Shown here: in pieces, positions 15,259-23,257 of the stretch
Numbering within the stretch: position 1 is the first letter of the stretch
Layout: every line of letters starts with the position of its first letter
Assembly: GCA_004557245.1 (NCBI GenBank)
Contig: SFEL01000020.1
Location: forward strand, 1 to 35,961
Length of the DNA stretch: 35,961 nt
DNA from: Clostridiales bacterium
GTDB lineage: Bacteria; Bacillota; Clostridia; Christensenellales; CAG-138
Direction of reading: 5' to 3'
The notes under the pieces: model-generated
What the model was told of the DNA's origin: nothing
Database searches by the model: none
The model's input: the letters and a program-made list of their open reading frames with translations, nothing else
Position numbers and translations under genes: made by a program

Positions 15259-16293
15259 TTATCTCTTTGGGTTAGTTTTGTTGAATTTTGCTATGCTCTT
15301 GAATTTACGCTCCTTTGCGGCGCGGCTGCCTGTGGGGTCGGCTGCATAGGCGTTTTCTAACGCCAGCTTTTCATAAGACAAAAAGCGCTCCTCTGACAGC
15401 TCGCCCCTTTGCAGCGCGGAACGCACTGCGCAGCCGGGCTCGTTTTTATGGGTGCAGTCGCCGAAACGGCATCGGGCGGCCAGCTCCTCTATATCGCTGA
15501 AGGCTGTGCTGAGGCCAATGGAGGCGTCCCATATGCCAAGCTCCCGCATGCCGGGAGTGTCTATCACCGCTGCACCGTTGGGAAGCATCAGCAGCTCCCT
15601 GTGGGTGGTGGTGTGGCGGCCCTTGTCGTCGTTCCTGAGGCCGCCGGTATCCTGCCTGTCCTCGCCCAGCAGCCGGTTGATGAGGGTGGACTTGCCTACG
15701 CCGGAGGAACCTACGAAGGCAACTGTCTTTCCTTGGGAGATATAGGGCAGTATCTGGTTATAGCCGTCCAGCGCCATGGAAGAAGTGACAAGTACATCTG
15801 CCCCGATAGCGACGCTGGCGGCCTGGGCGGCCTTTACTGCGGGATCATCGCAAAGGTCGGCCTTGGTAAGCACCACTACGGGCAGAGAACCGCTTTCCCA
15901 CGCAACGGATAAGTAGCGCTCCAGGCGGCGCAGGTTAAAGTCGCTGTTCAGCGACATGCAGATGAATACGGTGTCAATATTAGCGGCAACGGCCTGCTCC
16001 ATCCTGGCGGTGCCTGCCGATTTACGGAGAAACAGGCTTTTACGGGGCAGCACACGGTTTATAACGGCCACTCCGCCGTTCAGGGCTGCCATCACATAGT
16101 CGCCTACAACGGGGTAATCCGAAGGGGAGGCTGCTTCATGCTGGAATTTACCGGATACCGACGCCAGCTGATCCCCTTCGGCGCTTATGATGCGGTACAA
16201 GCCCTTTTCCTGGGAAACTATCCGGCAGAGGGAAAGCTCAGGGTATTGGGTGCTTTGCTCCAGGTACTGTGCAGGTATAAGGGTGAGCTTCAT
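15259..16293 (-). CDS. rsgA: Ribosome small-subunit-dependent GTPase A
   Basis: A 344-residue GTPase that helps late 30S ribosome maturation. It has the three-part layout of RsgA/YjeQ: an N-terminal OB-fold (about 20-90), a circularly permuted GTPase with the G4 motif TKAD before the Walker A GSSGVGKST and the DTPG motif, and a C-terminal zinc finger with the ligands in CRFGDCTHKNEPGC. Length is standard. Its ATG overlaps the tetR stop by four bases (ATGA), so it is translationally coupled to the regulator, an unusual partner for a ribosome-assembly gene. A frameshifted acetyltransferase follows. Confidence 0.96.
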   Translation of the reverse strand: MKLTLIPAQYLEQSTQYPELSLCRIVSQEKGLYRIISAEGDQLASVSGKFQHEAASPSDYPVVGDYVMAALNGGVAVINRVLPRKSLFLRKSAGTARMEQAVAANIDTVFICMSLNSDFNLRRLERYLSVAWESGSLPVVVLTKADLCDDPAVKAAQAASVAIGADVLVTSSMALDGYNQILPYISQGKTVAFVGSSGVGKSTLINRLLGEDRQDTGGLRNDDKGRHTTTHRELLMLPNGAAVIDTPGMRELGIWDASIGLSTAFSDIEELAARCRFGDCTHKNEPGCAVRSALQRGELSEERFLSYEKLALENAYAADPTGSRAAKERKFKSIAKFNKTNPKR

Positions 16294-16895
16294 ATGTTCT
16301 TTTCCTCCCTCAGCCTGTTTCCGGTTTTTTCCAGATAGCTGTCCACGGCGGCAATTATGCCGTCCTTGGCCTCTGCCCCGTCATATACACTGTACATTAG
16401 GAACATAGGCCCATAGAAGCCCAAGGCTTTTTCCATAGGGTCGGCGTATCCGAGGCTGCCGAAAATATCCGCCACATAGCCCAAAGGACCGGAGGCCAGA
16501 TACTGCTGGTACAGCCTGCCCATCTCCGGGCTGCGGTACTGCTCAAGCGTCAGCATTCTGCGAAAGGAGGAAGCAAAGCTGTCCTGTGTCCAATACCGAA
16601 ACTGCGCCTTGCCGTATTCCACAAACCGGTCTACAGTGACCCTGAGGTATTCCTCCTCCATATGGGAAACAGGTCCCGTGGGCATTTGAAATTCATTTGC
16701 GCGCTCGGCGTCATGCCGCTCCATGCGGCTTACGATGCTGTCAAAAATATCCCTCTTGTTTTTATAGTGCTTATACAGCGCACCTTTCGTTATGCCCAGC
16801 TCGCCCGCTATGGCGCTCACCGGCACAGCTTCGTAGCCGTCTCTGGCGAACAGGCCGAGAGCTGACAGCAGAATGCTCTTCTTAGTATCGCTCAT
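16290..16895 (-). CDS. TetR-family transcriptional regulator
   Basis: A 201-residue repressor type. The N-terminal helix-turn-helix reads ILLSALGLFARDGYEAVPVS, then GELGITKGALYKHYKNKRDI, with the usual TKGALYKHYKNK recognition helix. The C-terminal 140 residues are the helical ligand and dimer domain, including an RYWTQDSFASSFRRML stretch, and carry no recognisable ligand motif. ACGGAGG lies before ATG. The promoter is TTGACA-17-CATAAT, covered by two palindromes, so the protein very likely represses its own operon, which includes rsgA. The inducer is unknown. Confidence 0.93.
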   Translation of the reverse strand: MSDTKKSILLSALGLFARDGYEAVPVSAIAGELGITKGALYKHYKNKRDIFDSIVSRMERHDAERANEFQMPTGPVSHMEEEYLRVTVDRFVEYGKAQFRYWTQDSFASSFRRMLTLEQYRSPEMGRLYQQYLASGPLGYVADIFGSLGYADPMEKALGFYGPMFLMYSVYDGAEAKDGIIAAVDSYLEKTGNRLREEKNI

Positions 16896-16923
16896 GCAAC
16901 CTCCGTGTCATGTTATAAAAAAA

Positions 16924-16972
16924 GTAAACAATCGTTTACATATATTATGATAAACGATTGTTTACTTGTCAA
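16924..16972 (-). promoter_or_regulatory. tetR-rsgA promoter with two overlapping palindromic operators
   Basis: On the minus strand TTGACA (16967-16972) and CATAAT (16944-16949) are 17 bases apart. Two palindromes, GTAAACAATCGTTTAC at 16924-16939 and TAAACGATTGTTTA at 16951-16964, cover the start region and the spacer. They are inverted copies of each other. This is the classic layout for TetR autorepression. Confidence 0.85.
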
Positions 16973-16982
16973 GAGAAAATTT

Positions 16983-17251
16983 CCGGGGTTTTTCGATAGA
17001 GAAGGCCGGGGCATAGCCCCGGCCTCAGCCTGTCAAAAAACCCCGGGGTTGATAAGGGGCCGCAGCCCCTTATGGCTTTATTCGGATTTGGCGACATGCG
17101 CGGCAAATCCGCAAAAGCGCTTGCGCAGCAAGGCTTTCCCTGCATGAGGTGCTGGCCGCGCCGCAGGCGCAAGCACCGAATGAGAAAACTCAAAAAAGTG
17201 GCGTTCAGCCACTTTTTTGACACTCTAAGGCCGGAGCATAGCCCCGGCCTT
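16983..17251. repeat. Cluster of GC-rich intergenic palindromes
   Basis: The 388-base gap between tetR and oppA has no gene. It holds two copies of a GGCCGGRGC-ATA-GCCCCGGCC hairpin (17004-17024 and 17229-17249), and an ATAAGGGGC/GCCCCTTAT hairpin (17052-17073). It also holds CCGGGGTTTTT (16983-16993), matched by its inverted copy near 17035-17046 so that it encloses the first hairpin. Perfect arms and repeated units suggest a REP- or MITE-like element rather than a single terminator. Confidence 0.65.
17192..17218. terminator. oppA terminator, AAACTC-GTGGC hairpin type
   Basis: Perfect 11-bp arms AAAAAAGTGGC and GCCACTTTTTT around GTTCA. Read from the minus strand it gives a stem followed by six T, about 65 bases after the oppA stop. 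A closely related hairpin lies at 23657-23685. Confidence 0.82.
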
Positions 17252-17283
17252 GAACAGTTGAATGGTTGAATAGTTGACGCGGA

Positions 17284-19044
17284 TTAACGGCCGTACTGGC
17301 AGTCGTTGTTGCCGGAACTGGTGATCCACATTTCAAGCATGTTGATGGGGTCGTTGAAGTCGGCGATCCAGCCTTCGCGGGCGAAGTCGAAGTTGCCGTT
17401 CTTGCGCTCCTGGAGGAATACGTTCCAGTCGCACTGCTTGATGGTCATGTCGATGCCGATGGCGGCCAGATCCTGCTGCATAGCCTCAGCGATCTTTACA
17501 TGGCTGGTGGCTTCGTTGGTCAGATACTCGAGGGAGATGGGGGTCTCGGCGGAGAGCATGCCATCGTCGCCGAACTTATAGCCGGCAGCCTTCAGCAGGG
17601 TGCGGGCCTTCTCGAGGGTGCCCTCGTAGTCATTGTTGATGGCGTTGGGGTCAAAGTAGCCCTGCTCCACCAGGTCGGTCTTGAAGATGCCGCCGTTGCC
17701 GTCCGCCATGCCGTAGGGGATGAAGGCGTTGGCGGGCTTCTGGCCGCACTGTGCTACGTTCTCGATGATGTAGTCGCGGTCGATGAGGATGGAGAAGGCC
17801 TCGCGCATGCAGGCGGCCTGCTCGGGGGTCTTATCGGCAAAGAGGGCGCTCTTGCAGTTGAAAGCCGCATAGTAGGTGCCCAGAGCGTCGATGATGTGGA
17901 ACTCGGGGTTGACGTCCTTCAGGGAGGCGATTTCGTTGGTGGGAACGGTATCGATGAAGTCTACGTCGCCGGCGTTGTAGGCGGAGTAGATGGCGGTGTC
18001 ATCAGCGGAAAGCATGAACTGGAGCTTGTTGACGGTCACCTTGTCGGCATCGTACCAGTAGGGGTTCTTCTCATAGGTCATGGAGGTGTCGTGGTTCCAC
18101 TCGGTGCAGACATAAGCGCCGTTGGAAACGAAGCCGGCATCCTGGCACCAGCCGCCGGGGGAGGTCTGCCAATCCTTATAGGCCTCAACGGCAGCCTGCT
18201 TCACGGGATAGAAGGTGGGGAACGCCATAAGGTCCTCGATGTAGGCGCAGGGCGCGGTGAGGACGAACTCGAAGGTGGTGGCATCCTTGGCGGTCACGTT
18301 CAGCTCATCGGGATAGCCCGCGAAGCCGGCGAACATATAGCCATAGTCAGCTGCGGTGGCGGTGGCGGCGGCGCGCTTCCACGCATACTCAAAGTCGGCG
18401 GCGGTCAGGTCGGAGCCGTCGGACCACTTCAGGCCCTCGCGCAGGGTAACAGTGTAGGTCAGGCCGTCGTCGGATACGGTGTAGCCGGTGGCGCAGGCGG
18501 GAACGGTCTTGCCCTCTGCGTTGTAGGTGTAGAGGCCGGAGAAGGAGTTGGCTGCCAGGCAGGCGCCGTCAACGGAGCTGTTGAGGGCGGGGTCAAGGAA
18601 GTCAGGCTCGGAGGCCAGGTTCAGGCGCAGGGTGTCGGAGCCGTTGCTCATGGTAGCATACATGAAGAACTTGGTCTGGAAGAGGTTGGCGTAGATGCCG
18701 TCCACATAGTCCTTCTGCATATACAGGTCGTTATAGTAGTAGAGGGGCAGAACGCAGTAGTTGGACATCAGAATGTCCTCAGCCTGATGCATGAGCTCGG
18801 TGCGCTTTGCGTAGTCGGTCTCGATCTTGATCTGGGTGATCAGGTCGTTGTACTGACCCCAGTCGGCAGTGGGGTTGATGAAGGCGTCGCTTACCAGAGA
18901 AGCAGCGTCGACATCTTCTGTGGTGGCGGGAGTCTCCTCGGTAGTGGTGGGATCGCTGGGAGTTTCAGCAGCAGGGCTGGAGCAGGCAGCAAATACGCCG
19001 CAGCACATCACAGCGATGAGAAGCAGTGCGAGTACTTTTTTCAT
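17284..19044 (-). CDS. oppA: Oligopeptide-binding lipoprotein, apparently circularly permuted
   Basis: A 586-residue SBP_bac_5-type extracellular peptide-binding protein. It has a lipoprotein signal with GVFAAC (Cys21) and a Thr/Glu/Pro linker. The normal N-terminal lobe starts only at about residue 137 (DTLRLNLASEPDFLDPALNS). Residues about 60-131 (YNDLITQI, KRTELMHQAEDIL, VLPLYYYND, KFFMYAT) match the segment that normally ends these proteins. The actual C-terminus stops at EMWITSSGNNDCQYGR, just where that segment should follow. The order is therefore permuted. Isoleucine is almost always ATC, unlike the neighbouring opp genes. The start is ATG 19044 after GGAGG; an upstream in-frame ATG at 19173 lies inside oppF. 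It is the last gene of oppBCDFA, 59 bases behind oppF, and ends before a terminator. Confidence 0.9.
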   Translation of the reverse strand: MKKVLALLLIAVMCCGVFAACSSPAAETPSDPTTTEETPATTEDVDAASLVSDAFINPTADWGQYNDLITQIKIETDYAKRTELMHQAEDILMSNYCVLPLYYYNDLYMQKDYVDGIYANLFQTKFFMYATMSNGSDTLRLNLASEPDFLDPALNSSVDGACLAANSFSGLYTYNAEGKTVPACATGYTVSDDGLTYTVTLREGLKWSDGSDLTAADFEYAWKRAAATATAADYGYMFAGFAGYPDELNVTAKDATTFEFVLTAPCAYIEDLMAFPTFYPVKQAAVEAYKDWQTSPGGWCQDAGFVSNGAYVCTEWNHDTSMTYEKNPYWYDADKVTVNKLQFMLSADDTAIYSAYNAGDVDFIDTVPTNEIASLKDVNPEFHIIDALGTYYAAFNCKSALFADKTPEQAACMREAFSILIDRDYIIENVAQCGQKPANAFIPYGMADGNGGIFKTDLVEQGYFDPNAINNDYEGTLEKARTLLKAAGYKFGDDGMLSAETPISLEYLTNEATSHVKIAEAMQQDLAAIGIDMTIKQCDWNVFLQERKNGNFDFAREGWIADFNDPINMLEMWITSSGNNDCQYGR

Positions 19045-19075
19045 GGTTATTCCTCCATTTTTTTTATTTAGTAAA

Positions 19076-19089
19076 TACCCGGAAGGGTA
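19076..19089 (-). other. Short hairpin between oppF and oppA
   Basis: TACCC, four bases, GGGTA, with no T-run after it. Such a stem can mark an mRNA processing or stability point that lets the binding protein be made in excess over the transporter. This is inference from position only. Confidence 0.3.
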
Positions 19090-19103
19090 AAATACTTTTG
19101 AAG

Positions 19104-20060
19104 TTATTTGTTCCAGCAGGCTACCATATGCCCGCCGCCCCGGTCGGTCAGCTCGGGACGCTCCATGGCGCACTGCTCCGTAGCGTAGCGGCAGCGGGTG
19201 CGGAAGGGGCAGCCGGAGGGCATATTGAGGGGGCTGGGAACGTCGCCCTCGAGAACTATGCGGTTCTTTTTGCGGGCGGTCCTGGGGTCGGGTATGGGCA
19301 CTGCGGAAAGCAGGGACTGGGTGTAGGGGTGCTTTGGATCGGACATAAGCTCATTGGCATCCGCAAGCTCCACTACGTGGCCCAGATACATTACCGCTAT
19401 GCGGTTGGAAATATGCTGTACGACCAGCAGATCATGGGCTATGAAGAGGTATGCCACGCCCAGCTGGTTCTGCAGATCCTCAAACATGTTGATGACCTGC
19501 GCCTGAATGGATACGTCCAGCGCGGATACGGGCTCGTCGCAGACTATGAACTTGGGGTCTACGGCGAGGGCCCGGGCTATGCCTATACGTTGGCGCTGGC
19601 CGCCTGAAAATTCGTGGGCGTAGCGGGTGGCATGCTCGGAGTTAAGGCCTACCAGCTCCATAAGGCTTATTACCTTATCCCTGCGCTCCTTGCGGCTGGC
19701 GCAGACGTGGTGCACGTCGAGAGGTTCGCCGATTATGTCCTCGGCAGTCATGCGGGGATCCAGAGAGGAATAGGGATCCTGGAACACCATCTGCATCTTG
19801 GCGCGCATTCGTTGAATGTTCTTTTTCGTGACTTCCTCCCCCTCAAAGCGCACGGTGCCGCCGGTGGGGTCGTACAGGTGAAGCAGGGAGCGGCCTACGG
19901 TGGTCTTACCGCAGCCGGACTCGCCTACAAGACCCAGTGTCTCGCCGGGCTTTATGCAGAAGGATACGTCGTCAACGGCCTTGAGCGTCATGTTCTTGAA
20001 GCCGGAGCGCACTTGGAAATACTGTTTCAGATGTTCAACTTCTACGAGATATTCGCTCAT
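19104..20060 (-). CDS. oppF: Oligopeptide ABC transporter ATPase OppF
   Basis: A 318-residue ABC ATPase of the OppF/DppF type. Walker A GESGCGKTT, Q-loop in QMVFQDPYSSLDPR, signature SGGQRQR, Walker B FIVCDEP and the downstream switch histidine in IAHDL are all present. The C-terminal extension carries GCPFRTRCRYATEQC, the cysteine pattern of oligopeptide ATPases in which some members hold an iron-sulfur cluster. The start is ATG 20060, with GAGGAGG lying inside the end of oppD; only one base separates it from the oppD stop. It pairs with OppD to drive the OppBC permease. Confidence 0.95.
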   Translation of the reverse strand: MSEYLVEVEHLKQYFQVRSGFKNMTLKAVDDVSFCIKPGETLGLVGESGCGKTTVGRSLLHLYDPTGGTVRFEGEEVTKKNIQRMRAKMQMVFQDPYSSLDPRMTAEDIIGEPLDVHHVCASRKERRDKVISLMELVGLNSEHATRYAHEFSGGQRQRIGIARALAVDPKFIVCDEPVSALDVSIQAQVINMFEDLQNQLGVAYLFIAHDLLVVQHISNRIAVMYLGHVVELADANELMSDPKHPYTQSLLSAVPIPDPRTARKKNRIVLEGDVPSPLNMPSGCPFRTRCRYATEQCAMERPELTDRGGGHMVACWNK

Positions 20061-20061
20061 A

Positions 20062-21069
20062 TTATTCAGCCTCCTCAACAGTTCCGATATTATCGCGGGT
20101 GTTTATCCAGCAGGACGCCCTGTGGTGCTCGTTGATTATGCGTTCCTCGGGCACCTGTTCAAGGCATATCTTCATGGCCTTGTCACAGCGGGCGCAGAAG
20201 GCGCAGCCCTTGGGCATGTTCAGCATGTTTATGGGGGTGCCGGATATGGGCACCAGGCGCTCCTTCATGTTGGTTATGTTGGGTATGCTGCGGAGCAGAC
20301 CCCTTGTGTACTCGTGGCGGGGATTATAGAATATCTCGTCGGCAGTACCCCGCTCGCAGAAGCGGCCGCCATACATGACCACTATCTCGTCGCACATTTC
20401 CGCTATTACGCCCAGGTCGTGAGTGACCATTATGATGGCCATGCCCAGCTTCTTCTGGAGGCTCTGCATGAGCTCCAGTATCTGTGCCTGTATGGTAACG
20501 TCCAGAGCGGTGGTGGGTTCGTCCGCTATAAGTATATCCGGTTCGCAGGCCAGCGCCATGGCTATCATGACACGCTGGCGCATACCGCCGGACAGCTCGT
20601 AGGGGTACTGCTTGAGGCGCTTTTCGGGTTCGTTTATGCCGACCAGCTTCAGCATCTCAAGGGCCTTTTCCATGGCCTCGCGCTTGCTGCTTTTGGTGTG
20701 CAGCAGTACCGCCTCGGCTATCTGGCTGCCTATGGTGAATACCGGATTAAGGCTGGTCATGGGATCCTGGAAGATTATGGAGCAGCACTTGCCCCGGAAA
20801 TCCTGCATCCTGGATTCGCTCCAGCGGGATATATCCTCGCCTTTATAGAGTATTTCGCCGCTGGTTATGCGGCCATTGTCGGCCAGTATCTGCATGATGG
20901 AGTAGGCAGTGACGCTCTTGCCGGAGCCGGATTCGCCAACTATGCCAAGCACCTTGCCGGCATCCAGATTGAAGGATACGCCGTTTACCGCCTGCACATC
21001 GCCATGGTCGGTGGTAAAGGAGGTGTGCAGGTCTTTTACGCTAAGAAGATGTGTAGTATTTTCGCTCAT
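20062..21069 (-). CDS. oppD: Oligopeptide ABC transporter ATPase OppD
   Basis: A 335-residue ABC ATPase. Walker A GESGSGKS, Q-loop CSIIFQDPMTSLNP, signature LSGGMRQR, Walker B ILIADEPTTALDV and VTHDLGV are complete. The oligopeptide-transporter C-terminal region includes GCAFCARCDKAMKIC, a cysteine set with one more Cys than usual in the first half. I place the start at ATG 21069 (MSENTTHLL), because AGAGGTG stands six to seven bases ahead; GTG 21078 and ATG 21075 overlap the oppC stop and have no room for a site. The downstream oppF start lies one base after its stop. Confidence 0.95.
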   Translation of the reverse strand: MSENTTHLLSVKDLHTSFTTDHGDVQAVNGVSFNLDAGKVLGIVGESGSGKSVTAYSIMQILADNGRITSGEILYKGEDISRWSESRMQDFRGKCCSIIFQDPMTSLNPVFTIGSQIAEAVLLHTKSSKREAMEKALEMLKLVGINEPEKRLKQYPYELSGGMRQRVMIAMALACEPDILIADEPTTALDVTIQAQILELMQSLQKKLGMAIIMVTHDLGVIAEMCDEIVVMYGGRFCERGTADEIFYNPRHEYTRGLLRSIPNITNMKERLVPISGTPINMLNMPKGCAFCARCDKAMKICLEQVPEERIINEHHRASCWINTRDNIGTVEEAE

Positions 21070-21074
21070 GTTCA

Positions 21075-22148
21075 TCACCTCTTCAGCTTAGGATCGAAGG
21101 CGTCCCTCAGGCCGTCGCCCAGAAGGTTCATGGAAAGAACTATAAGGCAGATGGCAAGCGCGGGGAATACCAGCTTATAGGGGTATGACTGGAGACCGTC
21201 GCGGGCATAATTGGCGAGGGAACCCAGGGAGGGCATGGGAGCACGGACGCCCATACCTATAAAGGAGAGGTAGCTCTCGGTAAATATGGCCGAGGGTATC
21301 TGCAGGGCGGTGGTTATGATTATGACCGATATGCAGTTGGGCAGAATATGCTTTCGGATTATGCGCCCGGAGCTTGCGCCTATGGACTCCGCGGCCAGTA
21401 TGTAGTCGTTCTCCTTTATGGAAAGTATCTGGCCCCTGATAAGGCGGGCCATACCTACCCAATACAGAAGGCCGAATACCAGGAACAGCGATATCATGTT
21501 GGCCCCCAGCTTGTTGAGGAGGGAACCTGTGGGGAAGTGTATCAACTCGTCGAATACCACCGCCAGCAGTATTACCATTAGCATATCTGGCAGGGAGTAG
21601 ATAATATCCACTATACGCATCATTATCAAGTCCACTTTACCGCCTAAATAGCCGGATATACTGCCGTATATGACGCCGATTATCATGACTATGATGCTGG
21701 CGAAGAGGCCGACGCAGAGGGATACGCGGGTGCCGTATATTACGCGGACAAAATAGTCGCGGCACTGCTCGTCTGTGCCGAAAATATGTGGGAAGCGCTG
21801 GCCGCCCTGGGCGATGTACTCCTGCTCCATCTCGCTGTAGGTGAAGGGAGCCAGGTTCTTCGCACCCTTATCCCGCCTGCCGTTTACGGAAAGTATCTCG
21901 GAATACTTATAGGGTACGATCATGGGCGCAACTATTATGGTGATTATGATGAGGGCCAGTACTATAAGGCTGCCCACGGCCAACGGGTTCTTGAAGAGCT
22001 TGCGCATACCGTCCCGGAAGAAGGTAGTGCTCTTGCTCATAACGTCCTGCTGCCGCTTTTCCTCTTCGGTGGCGGGAGCAAACTTATCAAGGTCTATCTG
22101 CATGCTCAGCGGGTTCTTTTTGGGAAGTGAGCTGTTGTTCTGTTCCAA
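21075..22148 (-). CDS. oppC: Oligopeptide ABC transporter permease OppC, TTG start
   Basis: A 357-residue inner permease subunit. A cytoplasmic N-terminal part of about 65 residues precedes the first membrane helix (AVGSLIVLALIIITIIVAPM). Five further helices follow, with the coupling EAA-type loop around ILAAESIGASSGRIIRKHILPN. A periplasm-side loop of about 75 residues lies after helix one, as in the OppC family. The TTG start at 22148 is chosen because AAAGGAGG lies nine bases ahead of it; the first in-frame ATG would drop 15 residues and lacks such a site. The gene follows oppB after 19 bases and overlaps the oppD translation signals. Confidence 0.93.
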   Translation of the reverse strand: MEQNNSSLPKKNPLSMQIDLDKFAPATEEEKRQQDVMSKSTTFFRDGMRKLFKNPLAVGSLIVLALIIITIIVAPMIVPYKYSEILSVNGRRDKGAKNLAPFTYSEMEQEYIAQGGQRFPHIFGTDEQCRDYFVRVIYGTRVSLCVGLFASIIVMIIGVIYGSISGYLGGKVDLIMMRIVDIIYSLPDMLMVILLAVVFDELIHFPTGSLLNKLGANMISLFLVFGLLYWVGMARLIRGQILSIKENDYILAAESIGASSGRIIRKHILPNCISVIIITTALQIPSAIFTESYLSFIGMGVRAPMPSLGSLANYARDGLQSYPYKLVFPALAICLIVLSMNLLGDGLRDAFDPKLKR

Positions 22149-22167
22149 GAGTATCTGCCTCCTTTCT

Positions 22168-23079
22168 TTAGTCGTAATTGATGCGGGGATCCACAAGCTT
22201 ATACAGCAGGTCGCATATGAGCGTCGCGGCGACCATGAGGGTGGCAAGGAAAATGGTGGTGGCCATTATCATGGTGTAGTCGCGGTTGGTTATGGCGCTT
22301 ACGAATTTGCTGCCTATGCCGCCTATGGTGAATATGGTCTCGACTATCATGGAGCCGGTGATTATGTAGGCGATCTGCGGGCCCGCATAGGTTATCACGG
22401 GGATGAGGGAGTTCCGCAGGGCGTGCTTGAATATAACGGTCCACTTGTGTACGCCCTTTGCCTTTGCAGTGCGGATATAGTCCTGGCTCAGCGCGTCGAG
22501 CATGCTTGTTTTGGAAAGACGGGTGATGTAAGCCATGGGGTACGCGGAAAGCGCTATTACCGGGAGCACATAGCTGGGGTTGTTAGGGCTCCAGACGGGC
22601 ACCCAGCCCAGCTTTATACAAAATACAAGCAACAATAGGGTTGCCAATACAAAACTTGGTACTGCCGTAAACAGAGTAGAAAGGAATACTATGACGCGAT
22701 CGGGCCACTTATTGCGCATAAGGGCGGCAACGCTGCCGAATATGGTGCCGCATACCAGGGCGATGGCTATGGCGCGAAGGCCGACCTTACAGGATATGGG
22801 GAAGGATTCGGCTATAATGCTGCTTATCTCGCGGCCGTTCTTGAGGGATACGCCGAAGTCGCCCTTCAGGAGTTCCTTGAGGTAAATTCCGAACTGGGTC
22901 ACGAGGGGCTTATCCAGATTGTATCTGGCGTTAAGCGCAGCGATGGTGGCCGGGTCGAGGGCTTTTTCACGGTTGAACGGGCCGCCCGGAATGGCGTGCA
23001 TAAGGAAAAATGTGATTGCGCATATTATGAATACAGTGAGAACAGCAAGCAAGAGGCGCTTGACGATGTATTTCGTCAC
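22168..23079 (-). CDS. oppB: Oligopeptide ABC transporter permease OppB, GTG start
   Basis: A 303-residue permease, first gene of the opp operon. The N-terminus MTKYIVKRLLLAVLTVFIIC is the typical OppB/DppB beginning. Six membrane helices can be traced, with the EAA-type coupling loop DYIRTAKAKGVHKWTVIFKH and a DPRINYD C-terminus. A GTG start follows AAAGGAGG at seven bases. The upstream region carries a TATAAT hexamer and two palindromic operators shared with the divergent XRE gene, so this promoter is probably regulated by that protein. Confidence 0.94.
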   Translation of the reverse strand: MTKYIVKRLLLAVLTVFIICAITFFLMHAIPGGPFNREKALDPATIAALNARYNLDKPLVTQFGIYLKELLKGDFGVSLKNGREISSIIAESFPISCKVGLRAIAIALVCGTIFGSVAALMRNKWPDRVIVFLSTLFTAVPSFVLATLLLLVFCIKLGWVPVWSPNNPSYVLPVIALSAYPMAYITRLSKTSMLDALSQDYIRTAKAKGVHKWTVIFKHALRNSLIPVITYAGPQIAYIITGSMIVETIFTIGGIGSKFVSAITNRDYTMIMATTIFLATLMVAATLICDLLYKLVDPRINYD

Positions 23080-23132
23080 ATTCTTCCCTCCTTTCTAAGT
23101 TATTATTAATTTACCAACAGTATAGTGTTATA

Positions 23133-23218
23133 ATTATAGTATTTCACCACGCGCACGCGTATACGCATATGCGAACACAACGGAAAAAAATACGCAAACG
23201 CGTATACGCATTTGCGAA
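23133..23218. promoter_or_regulatory. opp promoter -10 and two GTATAC-centred operators
   Basis: A TATAAT on the minus strand (23133-23138) has no good -35. Upstream lie two related sites. The sequence ACGCGTATACGCAT plus TGCGAA, with one variable base, occurs at 23155-23175 and 23198-23218. The second is part of a nearly perfect 24-bp palindrome (23193-23216: CGCAAA left arm, TTTGCG right arm, one mismatched pair). The centres are 43 bases apart, about four helical turns. This fits a dimeric regulator bound at two sites on one face of the DNA. Confidence 0.68.
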
Positions 23219-23257
23219 TATTTTCATACCATTTACCCATGATTAGAGGTAGAGGTG

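Noticed and set aside
17500..19071. 523-codon plus-strand open frame opposite oppA
   Set aside because: A Gly/Val-rich antisense shadow of oppA caused by its biased codon use; no start signals or domains.
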